64,000 bases of DNA from Desulfovibrio piger (lineage in GTDB: Bacteria; Desulfobacterota; Desulfovibrionia; Desulfovibrionales; Desulfovibrionaceae). The translations under genes were made by a program, and so were the position numbers. How positions within the stretch are numbered: the first letter of the stretch is position 1; every line of letters begins with the position of its first letter. Shown here one piece after another: positions 14,966-24,800 of this stretch. The notes beneath the pieces were generated by a model that was not told where the DNA came from, made no database searches, and worked only from the letters and a program-made list of their open reading frames with translations. The stretch is from positions 648,501 to 712,500 of the forward strand of contig NZ_LT630450.1 in the NCBI RefSeq assembly GCF_900116045.1, read 5' to 3'.

Positions 14966-15759
14966 GGACAGCCTCCTGCCTCGCTTTTCTGTTCACTGCG
15001 CATGCCAGCACCCGAATCCAGCATTTCCAGGATGGACGCCGTCAAACGCGCATAGGCCGGATCACCACGGTGGCGGGGCCGGGGGATGTCCACCGGTATG
15101 ACAGTACGGATCGTCCCCGGACGCGCCGACATGACGACGACCCTGTCGGCCAGATACACGGCCTCGTCCACCCCGTGGGTCACGAAAAGGATGGTGGTCT
15201 TGTGATGTTGCCAGATGCGCAGCAGTTCCCGTTGCAGCAGGATGCGGGTATGCGCATCCAGCGCGCCGAAGGGTTCGTCCATCAGCAGCACATCGGGCCT
15301 GTTGGCCAGGGCCCGCGCGATGGCCACACGTTGCCGCATGCCGCCGGAAAGCTCATGGGGCATGGCACGGGCAAATGCGGCAAGATCCACCAGCTCCAGG
15401 TATTCACGCGCCACCTTGCGGCGCTCCTCACGGCCTGTCCCTGCAAATTCAAGTCCCAGCGCCACATTGTCTTCCACCGTACGCCAGGGCAGCAGGGAAT
15501 ATTCCTGGAACACCATGCCCACTTCACGGCGCGGTACCTTCACCGGCTGGCCCCGGTACAGGATCTCGCCCTCACTGACAGGCTCAAGTCCGGCAGCCAT
15601 GCGCAAAAACGTCGATTTGCCGCAACCGCTGGGCCCCACGATGCAGATGAACTCATTCTCCTGCACATCCAGATCCAATTCCTTCAGGGCCAGTATCTCA
15701 CCTTCACGCAAACGAAAGCGTTTGCGCACCCCTCGGGCAGAAAGCACAGTCTCCGTCAT
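14956..15759 (-). CDS. ABC importer ATP-binding protein (SsuB/TauB/NrtD type), 267 aa
   Basis: Walker A GPSGCGKST, Q-loop VFQEYSLLPW, signature LSGGMRQRVAIARAL and Walker B VLLMDEPFGALD are all present and intact. VTHGVDEAVYLADRV is the H-loop typical of the sulfonate/taurine/nitrate importer branch. It energises uptake through the permease encoded 6 nt upstream. The substrate branch cannot be narrowed further from the ATPase. Confidence 0.9.
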   Translation of the reverse strand: MTETVLSARGVRKRFRLREGEILALKELDLDVQENEFICIVGPSGCGKSTFLRMAAGLEPVSEGEILYRGQPVKVPRREVGMVFQEYSLLPWRTVEDNVALGLEFAGTGREERRKVAREYLELVDLAAFARAMPHELSGGMRQRVAIARALANRPDVLLMDEPFGALDAHTRILLQRELLRIWQHHKTTILFVTHGVDEAVYLADRVVVMSARPGTIRTVIPVDIPRPRHRGDPAYARLTASILEMLDSGAGMRSEQKSEAGGCPCR

Positions 15760-15765
15760 ACGTGC

Positions 15766-16602
15766 CTACCGGGAAAACTGTTTCCAGGCGTACTTGCGCC
15801 GTTCAATCCACTGGAAGGCCATATCCAGCAGGGCCCCCACCACGCTGATGCTGATCATGCCGGCAATGACCACGTCCGTACGCCCCACGGTATAGGCATG
15901 GGTGATCAGGTACCCCACCCCGGAAAGACTGCCGGGCAGCATCTCCGCAGAAACCAGGCACATCCACGCCACCCCAAGGCCTATACGCAGGCCGTTGACG
16001 ATGGATGGCGCCGCGGCGGGCAGCAGGATCTTGGTGAAGATGTCCCGCTCGGACGCCCCCAGCACCCGGGCCGAATCAACCAGCGTACGGTTGACCGTCT
16101 GCACACCATGTACGGCGCTGGTCAGGATGGGGAACAGCGCACCGATGAATATGATGAACAGCATGGAAATCTTCAGATTATTCAGATAATAGTATAATTC
16201 GCTCCGCGGCAGGCCCATGACCGTCGCCAGGCTGCTGACGCCGAACCAGGCCAGCACCAGCGGTACCCAGGCCAGGGGCGGGATGGGGCGGAACATGCCC
16301 AGAAAAAGATTGAGTAGGCGATGCAGACCGGCATAATAGCCCATGGCCACGCCCAGGGGCACCCCCAGCAGCACGGCTGCCGCATAGCCGCAGAGGACAC
16401 GCACCAGGCTGATGCCGATGTTGCCTGCCAGCGTGCCCATGGCGATGACATTGTCCAAAGGGTGCGCCAGCAGGGCCCCGATCTCCTCCAGCGGGGGAAG
16501 GATAAGGCTGTTGCCCACCAGTGTCGCCATGAATTCCCATATGAGAAAGAAGAGCACAGGCACCAGAAGAGGCGCCGCCCAGAAGATGATGCGTCCCGGC
16601 AT
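15766..16602 (-). CDS. ABC importer permease (SsuC/TauC type), 278 aa
   Basis: An inner-membrane permease with about six hydrophobic segments starting at FWAAPLLVPVLFFLIW. The EAA loop is seen as ESARVLGASERD-like (VDSARVLGASERDIFTKILLPAAAPSIVNGLRIG), which contacts the ATPase. Gene order and the 6-nt gap to the ATPase gene make the partnership clear. Confidence 0.9.
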   Translation of the reverse strand: MPGRIIFWAAPLLVPVLFFLIWEFMATLVGNSLILPPLEEIGALLAHPLDNVIAMGTLAGNIGISLVRVLCGYAAAVLLGVPLGVAMGYYAGLHRLLNLFLGMFRPIPPLAWVPLVLAWFGVSSLATVMGLPRSELYYYLNNLKISMLFIIFIGALFPILTSAVHGVQTVNRTLVDSARVLGASERDIFTKILLPAAAPSIVNGLRIGLGVAWMCLVSAEMLPGSLSGVGYLITHAYTVGRTDVVIAGMISISVVGALLDMAFQWIERRKYAWKQFSR

Positions 16603-16689
16603 AGTCGACCTGCAAGCGATGGATGACCTGCGGCAGAGGATCCTCCCCCCTGCCGCAGGAAAAGAAACGGCAATTACGGACAGTCCCAG

Positions 16690-17796
16690 CTATTTTCCGC
16701 TATCAAGGAAGGATTCGTCGAGCAGCAGGGGCCGGGCCTGTTCCATGGTCTTGTGACGCAGGCTGCCGCTGAACTTGTTCATGCTGTCCAGGATACGCAG
16801 ATAGGTATCCGCGCCGCGCAGCCAGCTGTCACTGAAGCTGCCCAGGAACACAAGGCTGGACTTGCGCCCGGCTTCGGGCGGCAGACCGATCCACTGGGCG
16901 GCGATCTCACCGGCCTGCTGGGGATGGGCATTGCACCAGGCCCCCACGCGGGAGATCAGGGCCACGAAGGCCCGGACGACTTCGGGATGCTTGGCGATCA
17001 TCTCTTCAGAAGCCACCCCCACACAGCAGGGGAAGTTGGCCCACTGCCCGGCGGGGGGCAGTTCGCCCAGATTGACCAGCACCTTGCCGATGCCGCGGGT
17101 CTGGGCCACTTCAGGAAAAGGAGAAGGACCGACAACAGCTTCCACCTGCCCGGCGGTCAGAGAAGCCAGCAGGTTGCTGGTCTCCTTCAGGTCCACCAGC
17201 AGGACGTCGGCCTTGCTGTCCGAAGGATCAAGCGTCACCTTGAGCCCGGCTTTGACCAGCGCGCCTTCCAGCACGATCTTGGGGGCGCTGGTAGGCGAAT
17301 GGAAGCCGATTTTGACAGGTTCCTTGCTTTCTTTCACGCGCTGCAGCAGGCTTTCCCAGCTGGTCAGGGAAGAATCCCTGGGCACCACCAGCGCCATACC
17401 TTCCGTCTGCAGAGGGCAGACGATCTTCATGGGCGTTCCCTTGTCGATACCGGCCATGATGGCCGTGATGGAGGCGATGCCCATGTCCAGATGCTTCTGG
17501 GCAAAAAGCGTGGCGGTCTCGGAACCGCTCTTGGCCACGACCAGATCGAGGATGGCAATGGGTTTGCCGTCCTTGACGAGCTCATAGCTCTCACGTTCCA
17601 CAAGGGGTTTCAAATAGACGCCCAGGTCACGGAAGGCCTCGCCCCGTGATGCCGCTACCTGAAATGGGGAATGGTGGGTGGTGAAGATGAAACCGGTCTT
17701 GAAAGCCGGCAGTTCACCGGCAACGGACACGGAACACAGTCCCAGCACAGCGATGCCGGCCACGGCCAGCCTGCTCAGGATGGACGAAACGAACAT
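16690..17796 (-). CDS. ABC importer substrate-binding protein (SsuA/NMT1-like), 368 aa
   Basis: A periplasmic binding protein with a signal peptide (MFVSSILSRLAVAGIAVLGLCSVSVAGE). GFIFTTHHSPFQVAASRGE, KHLDMGIASITAIMAGIDKG and the ATALF/LASLTAGQVEAVVG segments follow the SsuA/TauA/NMT1 fold. Such proteins bind small anions or heterocycles such as sulfonates, nitrate or pyrimidine precursors. I place the start at ATG 17796 behind GGGGG; a TTG at 17802 is the alternative. It is the first gene of the importer-reductase operon, so its ligand is probably the substrate of the double-cubane reductase or a precursor of it. Confidence 0.85.
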   Translation of the reverse strand: MFVSSILSRLAVAGIAVLGLCSVSVAGELPAFKTGFIFTTHHSPFQVAASRGEAFRDLGVYLKPLVERESYELVKDGKPIAILDLVVAKSGSETATLFAQKHLDMGIASITAIMAGIDKGTPMKIVCPLQTEGMALVVPRDSSLTSWESLLQRVKESKEPVKIGFHSPTSAPKIVLEGALVKAGLKVTLDPSDSKADVLLVDLKETSNLLASLTAGQVEAVVGPSPFPEVAQTRGIGKVLVNLGELPPAGQWANFPCCVGVASEEMIAKHPEVVRAFVALISRVGAWCNAHPQQAGEIAAQWIGLPPEAGRKSSLVFLGSFSDSWLRGADTYLRILDSMNKFSGSLRHKTMEQARPLLLDESFLDSGK

Positions 17797-18060
17797 GGGC
17801 AACCCCCTTTTTGTGATGATGTGACCACCACGGTCACGAAACGGCAGGCCATGCTGCCGTCGGGCACAAAAAAACCGCGCGAGACTGCGCGGAAGTGATG
17901 GGGTGTTGCGAGCTTGCCCGGAGAAAGGCGACGAAAACAGGCGTCAGCAAACCATCTGCGGTGACAAGGACATACAGCCCCACCACAGACAGCGTCAGGT
18001 CAGACCAGACGAAAGCGTACGCCAACTATCCATATTCTCTCCAGATATATGATGAGCATA
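17797..18060 (-). promoter_or_regulatory. Leader of the importer-reductase operon, candidate attenuator
   Basis: About 250 nt separate the likely promoter region from the first start codon. The leader contains an intrinsic terminator (17892-17866) well before the gene, and just upstream of the ribosome site a perfect hairpin GTGACC-ACCAC-GGTCAC (17821-17837). A terminator inside a leader suggests control by premature termination, for example by a riboswitch or a protein. I do not recognise a known riboswitch consensus. Confidence 0.4.
17866..17892 (-). terminator. Intrinsic terminator within the importer-operon leader
   Basis: On the minus strand CCGCGC-AGTCTC-GCGCGG is followed directly by TTTTTTT. 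It lies about 70 nt upstream of the first gene of the operon, so it cannot be ending an upstream minus-strand gene that I can see. Confidence 0.7.
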
Positions 18061-18173
18061 CGGAGGAAAGAACAGAAAGTAAAGTACCCTTCCCTGCCCT
18101 TTGAATTTTTGCACGTCACAGACTGCCAAAGGGCTTTATCGAGCCTGCAAGGCCGGAGGGCCTGCAGAAAAAA

Positions 18174-18199
18174 AGGGAGGCGCCCCAAAGCGCCCCCCT
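18174..18199 (-). terminator. Terminator of ppsA
   Basis: The minus strand reads AGGGGGGCGC, a loop, then GCGCCTCCCT followed by TTTTTTT, with one mismatch in the stem. Confidence 0.85.
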
Positions 18200-18229
18200 T
18201 GTGTCGGTGTATCCGCAAGCCGGTACAGA

Positions 18230-21200
18230 TCAGAACTTGATCTTGCGGTATTCTTCCAGAGCTGCGGCCTGCTCCTCGAAGGAAGCGAAACCGGCCTGAT
18301 GCAGCGCATCCTCCACCGTGCTGCTCCAGTCCCAGGTCGCGTAGATGACGGGCTTGTGGAACATGGAGCGGAAGCTTTCCAGCTCGGTGCGGTAGAAGGA
18401 TTCCTTGGGCGTATCCAGATGTTCGCGCAGCTGTTCATGACGACGCTGCAGCTCGCCTTCGTACCATTCCTGGATATCCTGGGGCAGCGTGTACTTCTTC
18501 AGGATGTGGCCGTAACCGGCCTCCTCCATCAGCTTGGCCAGGCGCTGGTGATGCTGCTTGCCCAGCCATTCGCCCAGCTTGGACGTGGGGATGTTCTCGG
18601 CTTCCACAGCGGCGATGTCGAACACGGTCTGGAAGTAGGTATCCGGCACCACAGAAGCGGAAACGATACCGGCGATGGCCACCAGGCCGCGCAGGATCAC
18701 ACTGTTGGAGATGCCCTGGCCGCAGAAGCCCACCTTCTTGCCGTATTTCTGCCCGGTGAAGATGCTGACCAGAATGGCCCAGACCACGGCGGGGTCTTCT
18801 TCATCATAGATGTGTCCCAGACGGGCATTGTCGCGGTCCGTAGCCAGGACCATCTGGGTCATGTCGTTTGAACCGATGGAGAATCCGTCGAATTCCTGGA
18901 TGAACTCCTTGGCCAGGATGGCGTTGGAGGGGATCTCCGACATCTGGATGATGCGCAGGCCGTCCTGACCGCTGGTCAGCTTGTGCACCTGGCTCAGGTA
19001 AGTCCGCATGGAGCGGGCCTCTTCCAGGGTACGCACGAAGGGCAGCATCATCTGCAGGTTGGAGCCGCCGTACACGCCGCGGGCCAGCTTGAAGGCCTCG
19101 ATCTCCCAGTCGTGGATATTGCGGGACACACCGCGGTATCCCAGCATGGGGTTGTCTTCGTGGTGCTCAAAAAGGTTGCCGCCCAGCAGGTTGCGGTATT
19201 CGTTGCTCTTGAAGTCCGTGGTACGGTACACGATGGTCTTGCCGTAGAAGGCCATGGCAAACAGGGCCAGGTTCTGCGCCAGCGTCTGCACATAGTGTTC
19301 CTTGCCGGTGCGGAAGCCGCGGGACTTGATGATGGACCGGATCTTGTTGGGCAGATCACGCACATCGTCCATTTCCTTCTTCAACCCGCCGCGCAGGCTC
19401 ACTTCCTCACGCAGACGGGCGATATTGCCCAGCAGCGACGTCACTACAGGCAGGTCCTTGATGCGCTTCACGTGCTCTTCCACCGAAGCTTCGATCTCGG
19501 CGATACGCTTGGCCGATTCGGGATCGGAAGGCGAAAGCAGGGCCAGCTCGTCGTCGTAGCCCATGATGATGCGCACATGGTCGGCCAGATCCACGGAAGT
19601 CTTGAGGATCTCCAGACGGCGGGAAGCCATTTCCAGGTGCTGGTCGATCTTGTGGTCGAGCTCACGCATCTTGCGGTGCTGCAGCAGCACTTCTTCGGCG
19701 CTGAGGCTGCGGTCGGTATCCACCAGGGCGGCCACTTCCGCGCTCAGGCCGGTCACTTCCGCCACATATTCACGCAGGTTGAAGTTGAACACGATGAGAC
19801 CAGCAGCCATCTGCTCGCGCAGGACCTTGGAAAGGTTGTCTTCCAGTTCCCTGAGCTTGCCCTGCACCACATCTTCCAGCTCCCCGTTGTCGAAGGCTTC
19901 CAGCGCCTGGGGATGGATGCTGATGTTGCCCAGCATGAACTCGGCGCGCAGCAGGCCCACTTCGAACTGCGGGAACTCGCGCAGGCGGGAGAGGAACAGG
20001 GCCTGGCCCACGTCCGCCAGCACCAGACCGACCTTGGTCTTGGTGACGGGCAGCTGGGCCACGTCCATCTCGCCGCCCACTTCGCGCAGGGGCAGCAAAC
20101 CGCGATACACCCGGCCACGGGTACCGTCGACGGTCACTTCCACGCCATCCAGGGCGCGCAGCACGTCCAGACGCTGGATACCGATGACGGCGGCGATGCC
20201 CAGTTCACGCGAAGTGATGGCGGCGTGGCTGGTATCGCCCCCCACGTCGGCCATGATGGCGGAAGCCACGCGCATGCCGGGCACCATGTCGGGGTCGGTA
20301 CGTTCGGCAGCCAGCACGTCGCCCTTGGCGACCTTGTTCAGTTCCAGGGCCGAGCGCAGGAAACGCACGGTACCGTGACCGGCACCGCGGGAGGCGCCAT
20401 TGCCTTCCACCAGCACTTCGGCGGTGGCAGCAGCCTTGGCATCCACTTCGCGACGGCGCATGAAGATGGTGGTGGGATGCAGTTCCAGCTCTTCGTTCCA
20501 GCGGGTCTCGGGACGGGCCTGCACGAACCACAGCTTGTCGTTGGCGTCGATGCAGAATTCCGTATCCATGATCATGCCGCCATACGCCTTGCTCACGGCG
20601 CGCACGCCCTTGGCCACGCGCTCGGCCTGGCTCAGGGACAGGGCCCAGCGCAGGGCTTCCAGCTCGGGCACGGGCACTTCCCGGGTACCGCCACGCTCGT
20701 CATAGACGATCTTCATGTCCTTGCAGCCCATCTGGCGGATGACCACTTCACTGCCGTCATCGCGCTGGAAGACATACAGTTTGTCGGGGGTCACCTTGCC
20801 GCCCACCACAGCCTCACCCAGGCCATAGCTGGTGTCGATGCTGACCAGATCCTTGCGGGAGGTCCCGCGGCAGCCGGTGGACGTATCGGCCGAGAAGGCC
20901 GTACCGGAGATCACGGGGTTGATCATCTGCATCATGCAGACGGAAAGCGAGGTGTTCTCGATGGCCCATTCCTGCTTGGCATTGACGGCAATGGCTTCAT
21001 CACCGGTCTCTTCGGCGCGGGCGATGGCATCCAGGATGGCCTCGCGGCGGTATGTCATGGAGCGCAGGTTGTACGCGGAAGCACAGTCCCAATGATAGGC
21101 TTCCACGACCCTGGCCGGGCCCACCATGTTGAGGTAGGTATCCTGCAGGCCGGCAAAAGCTTTTTTGCGGGAGTCCTCACCGGCAGCCGAAGAACGCACG

Positions 21201-21787
21201 GCCACGGGGGTCATGTCGTCGCCGTTCTCGTTGCAGATGGAAAGGTACGCGCCGCGCACGGCCTCATCCACATCCTGGGGAAGATCCACGGAAAGGATGG
21301 CGGCCTGCACCATGACGGAGCGTTTGCGCAGCTGGTCGATACCTTCAGGAGAAGTGGCGAAACCTTCCACGATGGTGTTGATGAAGGTCCGCAGCTTGGT
21401 GTGGGACTGGTCCCCTTCCGCAGCGGCAGCGTCGTGGATCTGCTTGCCGAGCTGGCGGACGAACTTCTGCAGGAAGTCGGGGTCCTGGTTGATTTCGGGA
21501 TCATTCCAGTCGATACGGCCGTACTCGCGGTCGACGACCGCGCGAACGATACGCCCGGTAACCTTGGTCTCATCCAGCACCTTGTGGAAGGCGAACGAAG
21601 AGATGGCGCGGAAATAAGGCGCCTGGATACCTTCTATCTGGCTGATGAGGGCCGTGTTGTAGTTCTTGCCACCCACAAGCAGCTCGGCTTCTTCGCCGAT
21701 CGCCACGATGTCGGCACCGGTCAGCACCAACTTTTTGCGGATAGCTTCCGGGGATTCCTCTTTCTTAGTGGCAGCCGTTTTGGCCAT
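18230..21787 (-). CDS. ppsA: Phosphoenolpyruvate synthase-like PEP/pyruvate-binding protein, 1185 aa
   Basis: Converts pyruvate and ATP to phosphoenolpyruvate for gluconeogenesis. The N-terminal third is the ATP/pyruvate-binding domain (MTPVAVRSSAAGEDS, DTSYGLGEAVVGG, DTEFCIDANDKLWFVQARPETRW). The swivelling phosphohistidine domain has GGDTSHAAITSRELGIAAVIG with His521. The C-terminal PEP-binding barrel has FSIGSNDMTQMVLATDRDN and GFCGQG. It is about 390 residues longer than enterobacterial PpsA, mostly between the histidine and barrel domains. ATG 21787 was chosen for GGAGGAAGTC upstream. It follows pyc by 99 nt on the same strand, so both C3/C4 entry reactions are encoded side by side. Confidence 0.9.
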   Translation of the reverse strand: MAKTAATKKEESPEAIRKKLVLTGADIVAIGEEAELLVGGKNYNTALISQIEGIQAPYFRAISSFAFHKVLDETKVTGRIVRAVVDREYGRIDWNDPEINQDPDFLQKFVRQLGKQIHDAAAAEGDQSHTKLRTFINTIVEGFATSPEGIDQLRKRSVMVQAAILSVDLPQDVDEAVRGAYLSICNENGDDMTPVAVRSSAAGEDSRKKAFAGLQDTYLNMVGPARVVEAYHWDCASAYNLRSMTYRREAILDAIARAEETGDEAIAVNAKQEWAIENTSLSVCMMQMINPVISGTAFSADTSTGCRGTSRKDLVSIDTSYGLGEAVVGGKVTPDKLYVFQRDDGSEVVIRQMGCKDMKIVYDERGGTREVPVPELEALRWALSLSQAERVAKGVRAVSKAYGGMIMDTEFCIDANDKLWFVQARPETRWNEELELHPTTIFMRRREVDAKAAATAEVLVEGNGASRGAGHGTVRFLRSALELNKVAKGDVLAAERTDPDMVPGMRVASAIMADVGGDTSHAAITSRELGIAAVIGIQRLDVLRALDGVEVTVDGTRGRVYRGLLPLREVGGEMDVAQLPVTKTKVGLVLADVGQALFLSRLREFPQFEVGLLRAEFMLGNISIHPQALEAFDNGELEDVVQGKLRELEDNLSKVLREQMAAGLIVFNFNLREYVAEVTGLSAEVAALVDTDRSLSAEEVLLQHRKMRELDHKIDQHLEMASRRLEILKTSVDLADHVRIIMGYDDELALLSPSDPESAKRIAEIEASVEEHVKRIKDLPVVTSLLGNIARLREEVSLRGGLKKEMDDVRDLPNKIRSIIKSRGFRTGKEHYVQTLAQNLALFAMAFYGKTIVYRTTDFKSNEYRNLLGGNLFEHHEDNPMLGYRGVSRNIHDWEIEAFKLARGVYGGSNLQMMLPFVRTLEEARSMRTYLSQVHKLTSGQDGLRIIQMSEIPSNAILAKEFIQEFDGFSIGSNDMTQMVLATDRDNARLGHIYDEEDPAVVWAILVSIFTGQKYGKKVGFCGQGISNSVILRGLVAIAGIVSASVVPDTYFQTVFDIAAVEAENIPTSKLGEWLGKQHHQRLAKLMEEAGYGHILKKYTLPQDIQEWYEGELQRRHEQLREHLDTPKESFYRTELESFRSMFHKPVIYATWDWSSTVEDALHQAGFASFEEQAAALEEYRKIKF

Positions 21788-21886
21788 GACTTCCTCCGTT
21801 ATACCAGGAAAGAAAGCTTTTGATTGCAATCATCATACCCTAGCAGACACATTCTGTCCATAATGCGGCACAACTGCGCCACACGA

Positions 21887-24800
21887 CTAGATCACGCGGG
21901 ATCCGCAGTAGGGGCAGAAGGAGACATTGTCCATGGGAATAGGCTGTGCGCAGGCCTCGTTGCTGCAAATTCGCGGCACGGGGCCCAGCTCGACGAGCAG
22001 CTCGCCTTCGCGCACAGATACCATCTGCTTGTTTTCCTTGAAGTCGGCCGTCTTCAGCACGCGCTTCACCACACCATCCACAGGAGCCAGCACGGCCTTT
22101 TCCTGCTTCATGATGGACACATTGAACAGTTCTTCGCCAGCCTTCACGATGTCGCCGGGGTGGACATACATGACCCACAGGTCGCCGTTGCTGGGCGAAG
22201 CCACATGATACTTGTTGGCAGGGTCCGCCATGGTCAGGCCCTTGGACTTCTGGCCCGTGGGCTGGGCGACCTGCACTTCGCAGCTCATGATCTCGGAGTC
22301 CAGTACATAGCGGCAGATGACGACACCGGCATCGTTGGGACGGGAGATGCTCAGCAGCAGCAGATGATGGGGCTTGCCGCTGCGGTCATTGAAATAGAGA
22401 TCCTGACCGGGCTTGAGGCCTTCGAACCAGACATGCAGGGGCAGATTGTTGGGATCACCGTACTGCATGCGGAACTGCATGGTCTTGAGGGCATCGGCCG
22501 GATGGTTGAGGTAGAGGACGAACTCTTCCTTGGTGGGCTTGCGCTTCAGCAGTTCGGTGCAGGCGGCCTCTTCGGCGGCCAGATTCACGTCCGGCAGGCT
22601 CTCCAGGGGAGAGGCCTCCGTGCGGTTGGCAATGGCGCTCTTCCACTCGGAACCAAAGGCGCTCTCGTAGACCCAGTCCGCAGGGAAGCCCAGCGGCAGA
22701 CGGCCGAACTTGCCCAGCAGCAGCTTGCGGAAGGCATCGTTGCAGTCCTGGTAGATGTTCAGGCGGGCCTTGCGCATCTCGCTGGACAGCTCGGATTCGG
22801 GCGTCCGGGTGACTTCGTTGAGCACTTCCAGCAGGAAGCGGACCTCTTCCTCACCGCCGCGCTTCCAGGCCCCGGTGACCGCCAGGAAGGCGGTGTTCCA
22901 GGTGATCTGGGAACCGGGCGTCACGTCGTGGTAGCGGACGATCTGGCGGGTCCCTTCCAGGAACTTGAGCATGTAGGGCAGCAGGTGGATGTAGCCCTGC
23001 TTCATGGCGCCCTCCTGCGAGGAGGAGGTGGCACCGCCGGGCATGCCGTGGCGGGTCACATCATAATCGATGCCCTTGAAGTACGGCGAGCAGTAGCGGT
23101 CATAGTACGGCATGATCTGCTTGCAGACGAAGTTGGCGTCGCGGATGGCATCCTTGTTCAGGTTGCACTTCAGGCCCAGCTCGTCTTCCATGTAGGCCAC
23201 CGTGGCCAGCACGTCGCCCTGGCCGTAGGAACGCACGGCAGAGCCCAGGCCCACATCGATGATGTGGGCGCCGGCCTTGGCCGCGGCCCCGCAGGAGGGG
23301 ATGAACAGGCCGTCAGTGCAGTGGCGGTGGTAATGCAGCACCAGTTCGGGCCAGCGTTTGCGCAGGGCCGTCACCAGCGCGGTCATGAAGCGCGGCGGGC
23401 AGACTCCGGCCATATCCTTGAGGCCGAGGATGATGCTGCGGGCAGCGGCCTTTTCATCGGCGCCCATGATGTCGGCCATCATGCGCAGGATGTTCTCGGT
23501 CACCCCCAGGTAATGCTCGACATCAAAGCCCTTGGCCCACGAAAGGGAGAGGGCGGGCTGGAAGACCACGTCCTTGCGATCCATGACCACTTCGGCGATG
23601 GGACGCATGTTTTCCACATGGTTCAGGAAGTCGAAGCAGCGCACCACTTCGTAATGATCGCAAATCATCTCGCCGGTGAGGCGCATGAGGTTGCGCGGCT
23701 GCGGCGTGTAGCCCAGCACGTTGGTGGAACGCACCAGCAGCTGCTTGAGCGTTTTGGGGGCAAAGCTCTTCCATTCCTTCGCCTCGGTGAAGGGATAGGT
23801 CATGTTGGCCAGCATGGCCACATGGAAATGGGCCCCGCCGCCGTTCTCAATGGAGAAGTAACCGGCATTGTCCAGATAGGGACCGATCAGGCGGTCTTCT
23901 GCCAGGCGGAAACGGTTGCCGGAGTTGGACTGGGTGAAGTCACGCGGCGTGGTGTCCGTGAAATGCACGTAGCCGCTGTCACGGATGAAGTCCAGCAGGG
24001 CGCGGCGGTCGCCCTGGGGATAGGGGGACGGCTGGCGGCGCAGCTGGCTGGAGATGGGCGGCAGCACGGGGTCGAAGACACCCAGCCGGGGCGTGGTGAC
24101 GGAACGGTATTCCCCCAGCTGCACATGGGGGTTGTAGCCCTTGGCGGAGATCTCCGCCACCAGACGGGCCAGACGCTCGCTTTCGGGGGCCACGTCCCGG
24201 TACTGCATGAGCTCGGGATGGTTGGCCACGAAGTTGGTATTGATCTCGCCCTTGCGGAACAGGGGGTGCTTGAGGATCTGGCGGTGGAAGGGGATGGTGG
24301 TCTTGATGCCGCCGATGATGTACTCGCCCAGGGCGCGGTCCATGATGCCCAGGGTCTTTTCCCAGTCATGGGCATAGGCGATGAGCAGGGAGCCGGCCGA
24401 ATCGTAGTTGGCCGGGAACTCATAACCGGCGCTGATGTTGGAGTCCAGGCGCACACCGGGGCCGCCAGGCGACACATAACGGGTGATCAGGCCGGCATTG
24501 GGCGTGAAATTGTCCTGCGGGTTCTCGCAGTTGATGCGCACCTGCATGGCACAGTAGGAAGGACGCAGGTTCTCTTCGCGATAGCGCAGTTCCGCCCCGA
24601 AGGCCACGGCGATCTGTTCTTCCACCAGGTCGATGCCATAACGGCATTCGGTGATGCCGTGCTCCACCTGCAGGCGGGTGTTGACTTCGATCATGTAGGG
24701 CGTGCCGTCGGGCATGACCAGGAATTCCACCGTAGCCAGGGAATGGTAGCCCACGGCGCGCACCAGACGGCGGGCATAGTCCTTGAGCTGTTCGCGCAGC

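Noticed and set aside
18983..21823. 946-codon open frame antisense to ppsA
   Set aside because: Composed of His/Gly/Gln-rich runs typical of the reverse strand of a G+C-rich gene; no ribosome site and the sense frame is an intact PEP synthase.
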